Shown here: positions 7,717 through 10,558 of the stretch, piece after piece
Numbering within the stretch: position 1 is the first letter of the stretch
Layout of the letters: each line of letters opens with the position of its first letter
Source of the DNA: an uncultured Planctomycetaceae bacterium
Lineage (GTDB): Bacteria; Planctomycetota; Planctomycetia; Pirellulales; Pirellulaceae
Assembly: GCA_903927685.1 (NCBI GenBank)
Contig: CAIYOB010000485.1
Coordinates: 1 to 10,558 of the forward strand
Length of the DNA: 10,558 nucleotides
Direction of reading: 5' to 3'
Made by a program: the position numbers and the translations under genes
The notes under the pieces: model-generated
What the model was told of the DNA's origin: nothing
The model's input: only the letters and a program-made list of their open reading frames with translations
Database searches by the model: none

Positions 7717-7740
7717 ACGATGCCGCCTGCCGATCGCCTG

Positions 7741-8223
7741 CTACTTCGTGCCTTCCTCGACCTTCCAGTTCATCTCGACGTTGCCCTTCTTCTTGCCCGC
7801 CGCATCGTATTCCACGTAGGTCTGCTTCACCTCCTCGAAATTCAGCGACATGGTCTCCGTGGGCACGGCATCGCCACCTCCGGCGGCGCTGACGTTGTGC
7901 GAGCTGACCATGACATTCTTCAACTCGTACTTCAGGAACGTCGCTCGGTTCCCTTCGCCATAGGTCGTCGTGTCGTGGATTTCCACCTTCGGAAAGACCT
8001 TACCCGAGCAGATCGACTCGGCCAGCTTGGGACTGGACTTGTCGTACTCCTTGGTGCAGACAACATCCTCGACGGTGACCACGCCGCGGCGGCGGGTCTG
8101 GCCTGTGGCCCCGGCGCCGGCTTTGTGCAGTCCCCAACTGAAGGACAGGATGTCGCTCCAGCCTTTGTGATCCTTGTCTTGCGCCTCGCCGTCGACCCCG
8201 TCAAACTTGATGAACAGCGCCAT
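7741..8223 (-). CDS. hcp: T6SS tube protein Hcp
   Basis: This 160-residue protein has the typical Hcp length and signature. It starts MALFIKFDGVDGE, continues DKDHKGWSDILSFSWG (17-31 region), has the GVVTVEDVV strand, and closes with the family-type MSLNFEEVKQTYVEYD and MNWKVEEG strands. Hcp hexamers stack to form the inner tube expelled by the contractile sheath, and can also carry or stabilise small effectors in the lumen. There is no C-terminal toxin extension. The ATG is fixed by a GGGGAGG site seven bases upstream. It is the first gene of the minus-strand block, facing the NlpC/P60-like gene across a 269-bp intergenic region. It is separated from vgrG by the palindromic element, which would allow Hcp to be made in excess over the spike genes, as the machine requires. 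Confidence 0.96.
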   Translation of the reverse strand: MALFIKFDGVDGEAQDKDHKGWSDILSFSWGLHKAGAGATGQTRRRGVVTVEDVVCTKEYDKSSPKLAESICSGKVFPKVEIHDTTTYGEGNRATFLKYELKNVMVSSHNVSAAGGGDAVPTETMSLNFEEVKQTYVEYDAAGKKKGNVEMNWKVEEGTK

Positions 8224-8230
8224 CGTACTA

Positions 8231-8237
8231 CCTCCCC
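8231..8237 (-). promoter_or_regulatory. Strong ribosome binding site of hcp
   Basis: GGGGAGG on the minus strand, seven bases before the ATG at 8223. It settles the start against a longer in-frame reading to 8388 and fits high expression of a tube subunit. Confidence 0.75.
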
Positions 8238-8316
8238 TGCAAAAGACTGGTGACGTATTTGGGTGGCGGAACGCGATTCCCGCCGTTTTGCCCCCGCAGT
8301 TCTTGCCTTCCATTCC

Positions 8317-8322
8317 ATTATC
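8317..8322 (-). promoter_or_regulatory. Possible -10 element for hcp
   Basis: GATAAT on the minus strand matches five of six bases of the TATAAT consensus, about 94 bp before the hcp start. No convincing -35 hexamer sits 16-18 bp upstream, and no sigma-54 type GG/GC pair was found, so this is weak. Confidence 0.22.
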
Positions 8323-8405
8323 GCGGCAACTGGGAAAGAGTTGCGTGAGTTCTTTGGGCGGGATTGGACGAGCAACGGTCTGCTCCACCGGCGAGGGCTT
8401 TCGAT

Positions 8406-8434
8406 TTGACCGAAAAACGAGACTGGGATAGGCT
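8406..8434 (+). promoter_or_regulatory. Possible sigma-70 promoter of the NlpC/P60-like gene
   Basis: TTGACC (8406-8411) followed after 17 bp by TAGGCT (8429-8434), which keeps the key T, A and final T of the -10 hexamer. The predicted transcript would begin near 8441, leaving about a 50-base leader before the ATG at 8493. Confidence 0.35.
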
Positions 8435-8479
8435 GAAAACTAGCGGGCGCGGCGTAGGTTGGCAGCCAGGGACGCATCC

Positions 8480-8485
8480 GGAGGG
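8480..8485 (+). promoter_or_regulatory. Ribosome binding site of the NlpC/P60-like gene
   Basis: GGAGGG seven bases before the ATG at 8493. It decides this start over the upstream in-frame ATG at 8364. Confidence 0.7.
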
Positions 8486-8492
8486 CACTGTC

Positions 8493-9236
8493 ATGTCGCG
8501 AGAACGTGTCGTTGCGGAGGCTCGCAGTCAAGCCGAACAAGGAGCGCACTACATCAAGGTTGGCTACGGCCACATGTACGACGCTTCGGGAACTCGGGTG
8601 GACGACGTGATCCGCCCCCACGCCGTAGGCTTCATTGTCAGTGGAGAACGACGCCCCCAAGTGCCGGGCGTGCCGGAGTACGTCCGGTTTGCCGCCACGT
8701 CGGAACTCAATGGCCGCCGCGTCTGCGCCGGACGTTGCGGCTTGGTCGTCCAGAACTCCGGTCTGGTCGGCGACCCCCACAACGCTCAGCACCTGGCCAC
8801 GCCCAGTCAGCGCTTCTGGCGACGCCCCGAGAACTATGCCAACGCTCGTCACGACGTGATCGGGGAATGCTGCGTAATGAAACGTCACTTCGATTGCCTC
8901 GGCTTTGTGGTCTGGTGCTTCTGGAAGGCCGTGGGAACCCCGAACGGTCCGGTGGGATTCCCGTTCTTCACGGAACGGTTCACCCAGCCGGTGAACAGAT
9001 CCCAAGTTCCGCCGCTGCCCGGAGACATCCTGTTTTCGCGCACGTCCGAGGATGGGGCCTCGACCGCGTTCACCCACATCGGAATCGCCGTGTCGGCGAC
9101 CGAGGTCGCCCACGCCGCCGGTTACCGGTGGGGCGTCCAGATTACGCCGATCGACCGCAGTGGCGAGCGGGGTGGGGGAATTGTCTGGGAACAAGTGTAC
9201 GGGCGGCCCACGTGCTTTGCGGCCAGTCGTCGATGA
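8493..9236 (+). CDS. NlpC/P60-like cysteine peptidase, candidate T6SS peptidoglycan-hydrolase effector
   Basis: This 247-residue protein has no signal peptide or membrane segment. Its C-terminal half carries the ordered NlpC/P60 signature: FDCLGFVVW with putative nucleophile Cys135, PLPGDILF (175-181), THIGIAV with putative base His195, and HAAG with a possible third catalytic His207. The 12-residue gap between the two histidines is as I recall for NlpC/P60 enzymes such as Spr. Members cleave peptide bonds in the peptidoglycan stem, typically gamma-D-Glu to diaminopimelate. The N-terminal half (1-125) starts with a helix (VVAEARSQAEQGAHYI) of the kind found in these folds but has a long unrecognised insertion, including RRVCAGRCGLVV and a CC pair at 126-127 just before the nucleophile. 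Lack of an export signal beside hcp and vgrG fits delivery through T6SS. No candidate immunity gene follows it; downstream is only a transposase relic. The fold call is fairly secure, while the effector role is inferred. Confidence 0.75.
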   Translation: MSRERVVAEARSQAEQGAHYIKVGYGHMYDASGTRVDDVIRPHAVGFIVSGERRPQVPGVPEYVRFAATSELNGRRVCAGRCGLVVQNSGLVGDPHNAQHLATPSQRFWRRPENYANARHDVIGECCVMKRHFDCLGFVVWCFWKAVGTPNGPVGFPFFTERFTQPVNRSQVPPLPGDILFSRTSEDGASTAFTHIGIAVSATEVAHAAGYRWGVQITPIDRSGERGGGIVWEQVYGRPTCFAASRR

Positions 9237-9573
9237 GCAGCGTACGGGAACGTTCTTGAGGGGCGGGTATCGCGGGCTGTCGAAGCTGTCGCCTGTGGAG
9301 GACAGCCGATGACGTACGCGAAGTCCGTCTCCGAGGTCCGCTTGGTCGGCTTCCGGCCCGTCCAGAGGCAGATCCACATGCCGGCGATGATCGCCCAGCA
9401 GGCCTGCAACTCGATGCCGGCCTGACTGTGGAAATACCGTTTTTGGCAGCCGAGGATCTGTTTCAAAAACCGAGAGAATTCAAAGGCGACGTTTGGCAGC
9501 CGGACGCGTAATGGAAACAACTCGTGGATTTCGCAGCCAAAGCCGCAGATCAAGCAGGACGCAACGGCCTATG
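9237..9573. other. Gene-free interval with transposase relic, at the edge of the T6SS block
   Basis: 337 bp between the plus-strand NlpC/P60-like gene and the converging end of the minus-strand sialidase gene. The only coding trace is the transposase fragment at 9305-9490. An 11-bp direct repeat TTTGGCAGCCG occurs at 9442-9452 and 9492-9502. I see no tRNA, clear terminator hairpin or intact terminal inverted repeats. Confidence 0.6.
9305..9490 (-). pseudogene. C-terminal remnant of an IS4-like (DDE) transposase
   Basis: In one minus-strand frame this region reads FSRFLKQILGC, then YFHSQAGIELQACWAII, then ICLWTGRKPTKRTSE. That is the pattern at the C-terminus of IS4-family DDE transposases common in planctomycetes, where I recall the ending GRKPTKRTYEM-CFY--GWA. 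Only about 60 residues match. The catalytic DDE core is absent and the match fades at about 9305 where the usual GWA(S/T)-EEL tail should follow. The reading stays open on both sides by chance of high GC, not because a gene is intact. It marks a past insertion at the border of the T6SS island, and the element can no longer move by itself. Confidence 0.65.
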
Positions 9574-10558
9574 CTACCGCCGGCCTTGCGCTGCCAGTTG
9601 GTCGAGTTCGCTCAGCTGCAAACGGACGCTGACGATGTACGGCGGCTCGTCGGGCGTCCAGTGGCCGTAGGTCGTCGTGACCAACGTGCCGTCCGGCAGC
9701 CGTTCGACGCCCGGATAGGCACAGTCGGCGCCTTTGTGGTTGTCCAGCAAGTGGACGCGATATTGGCCTTCGCGGCCCGCTGCGATGTCTTCGTAGCGGC
9801 CGACCCAAGCCACCCAGTCGCCCTTGGTCGGGCTGTCCAATGTCGTGTCGCGGAACGAGATGAACAGCCGGCCGTCGGGGGCGTACTTGCCCGTGTGGCG
9901 ATCGCCCGTCAAGGCCGCGGGCAGTTCGCGCGGCGGCGTCCAGGTGCGGCCTTCGTCGTCGCTGAAGATCACGTACGAATTCCGGCGGCGGCTGTTCTCC
10001 CGCAGCAGCGCCGCCAACTGCCGGCCGTCCGGCGAACGGATGACGCCCGGCTCGCACAGGTGAACCTCGGTGGTTCGGCAGATGGCTTCGGGAACCGACC
10101 ACGTCAGGCCGCCGTCCGCCGAGAAGGTCTTGAGCAGGGTGAATTCCACGGGCTGCTTCCGCTCGGCCGTGGCGCTGAAGAACCGGCCATCGTCGTGGAA
10201 CATGGCCAGGTAATGGCCGGGCGTCGCCAGGGCTTCGACCGATCCCATCACGACGATCCCGCCCCACTCGCCGGCCGGTTGCAGTTCCGACCAGGTCCGG
10301 CCGTCGTCTTCGCTGACCGCCAGCCGTGCCGGGTACAGGCCCGACCACAGGATCAGGCGTTTCTTGCCCGCCGCGTCCACCACGCGATGCAGGGTCGGCA
10401 CTTCCAAGCTGGTCGCCCAGGATGCGGGCGTGGGCAGCCGCTCGGACCAGCTCCGGCCGCCGTCCATGCTGCGTTTGTAGACGATCCCGCCGCGGCCATG
10501 CCCCTTGGGATAGACGCACAGCATCGTCCGCCCGTCTTCCAGCAGCACGGTCGTGGGA
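9574..10558 (-). CDS. Sialidase/BNR-repeat family protein, partial (5' end off the right edge)
   Basis: The frame is open from the right edge to TAG at 9574, giving 328 codons of a six-bladed beta-propeller protein; the N-terminus is missing. Four Asp-box motifs (S-x-D-x-G-x-T/S-W) are visible: SMDGGRSW, SEDDGRTW, SADGGLTW and SDDEGRTW, one per blade. GRLFISFRDTT and DNHKGADCAYPG near the end match the exo-sialidase-like proteins I recall from planctomycetes. These are annotated as sialidases but often have untested substrates, probably acting on exported glycans. The arginine triad cannot be confirmed without the N-terminus. Apparent internal starts (GTG at 10548) are not real starts, because coding sequence continues upstream as PTT-VLLEDGR. 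It converges on the NlpC/P60-like gene across the transposase relic and shows no link to the T6SS genes. Confidence 0.85.
   Translation of the reverse strand, partial: PTTVLLEDGRTMLCVYPKGHGRGGIVYKRSMDGGRSWSERLPTPASWATSLEVPTLHRVVDAAGKKRLILWSGLYPARLAVSEDDGRTWSELQPAGEWGGIVVMGSVEALATPGHYLAMFHDDGRFFSATAERKQPVEFTLLKTFSADGGLTWSVPEAICRTTEVHLCEPGVIRSPDGRQLAALLRENSRRRNSYVIFSDDEGRTWTPPRELPAALTGDRHTGKYAPDGRLFISFRDTTLDSPTKGDWVAWVGRYEDIAAGREGQYRVHLLDNHKGADCAYPGVERLPDGTLVTTTYGHWTPDEPPYIVSVRLQLSELDQLAAQGRR

Noticed and set aside
7932..9377. 481-codon minus-strand open frame running across hcp and the NlpC/P60-like gene
   Set aside because: It is out of frame with hcp and antisense to the NlpC/P60-like gene; its product resembles no family.
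9442..9502. 11-bp direct repeat TTTGGCAGCCG as an attachment site or target duplication
   Set aside because: Both copies fall inside the transposase remnant frame and are only 50 bp apart, so they do not bound an insertion. No CRISPR-like periodicity was seen.
9569..10519. Alternative 316-codon minus frame over the sialidase gene
   Set aside because: It is Arg/Gly-rich and lacks Asp-boxes, whereas the chosen frame has four Asp-boxes and known sialidase-family blocks.

Overview
The window is GC-rich DNA that most resembles a planctomycete (Pirellulales-like) chromosome. This rests on remembered family resemblance: a large WD40-plus-caspase protein with a conserved W-TPEGYYDAS linker, a planctomycete-style sialidase-family protein, a short IS4-type transposase relic, and an imperfect palindrome of a type I associate with that group. 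No search was run, so the taxonomy is an inference.

Most of the window (about 1-8223, minus strand) is one co-directional block that reads as a type VI secretion (T6SS) spike-and-cargo island. In order of transcription it holds hcp (tube protein), a 254-bp gap filled by a palindromic repeat, vgrG (spike), an FHA-domain protein with a DUF4123-like C-terminal half (candidate loading adaptor), a PAAR spike-tip protein, an exported DUF4384 protein, and a large exported WD40-repeat protein ending in a caspase-like (C14) protease domain. That last gene runs off the left edge just after its catalytic cysteine. From vgrG to the caspase gene the spacings are only 17-41 bp, as in an operon. No sheath, baseplate, membrane-complex or ClpV gene is visible, so this looks like an auxiliary hcp/vgrG island.

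Divergent from hcp on the plus strand (8493-9236) is a 247-residue protein with the DC-GFV, PGD and HIGI motifs of NlpC/P60 cysteine peptidases. It is a good candidate for a peptidoglycan-cleaving T6SS effector or a cell-wall remodelling enzyme. The 269-bp gap between it and hcp should carry both promoters.

The island's right boundary (9237-9573) has no intact gene. It holds a degraded C-terminal piece of an IS4-like transposase on the minus strand. Beyond it, a sialidase/BNR-repeat protein on the minus strand runs off the right edge and appears unrelated to the T6SS genes.

Working model (inference): Hcp, VgrG and PAAR form the delivery tube and tip. The FHA/DUF4123-like protein connects cargo to the spike, possibly under phospho-threonine control. 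The DUF4384 and WD40-caspase pair, and possibly the NlpC/P60 protein, are the payload or its control machinery.
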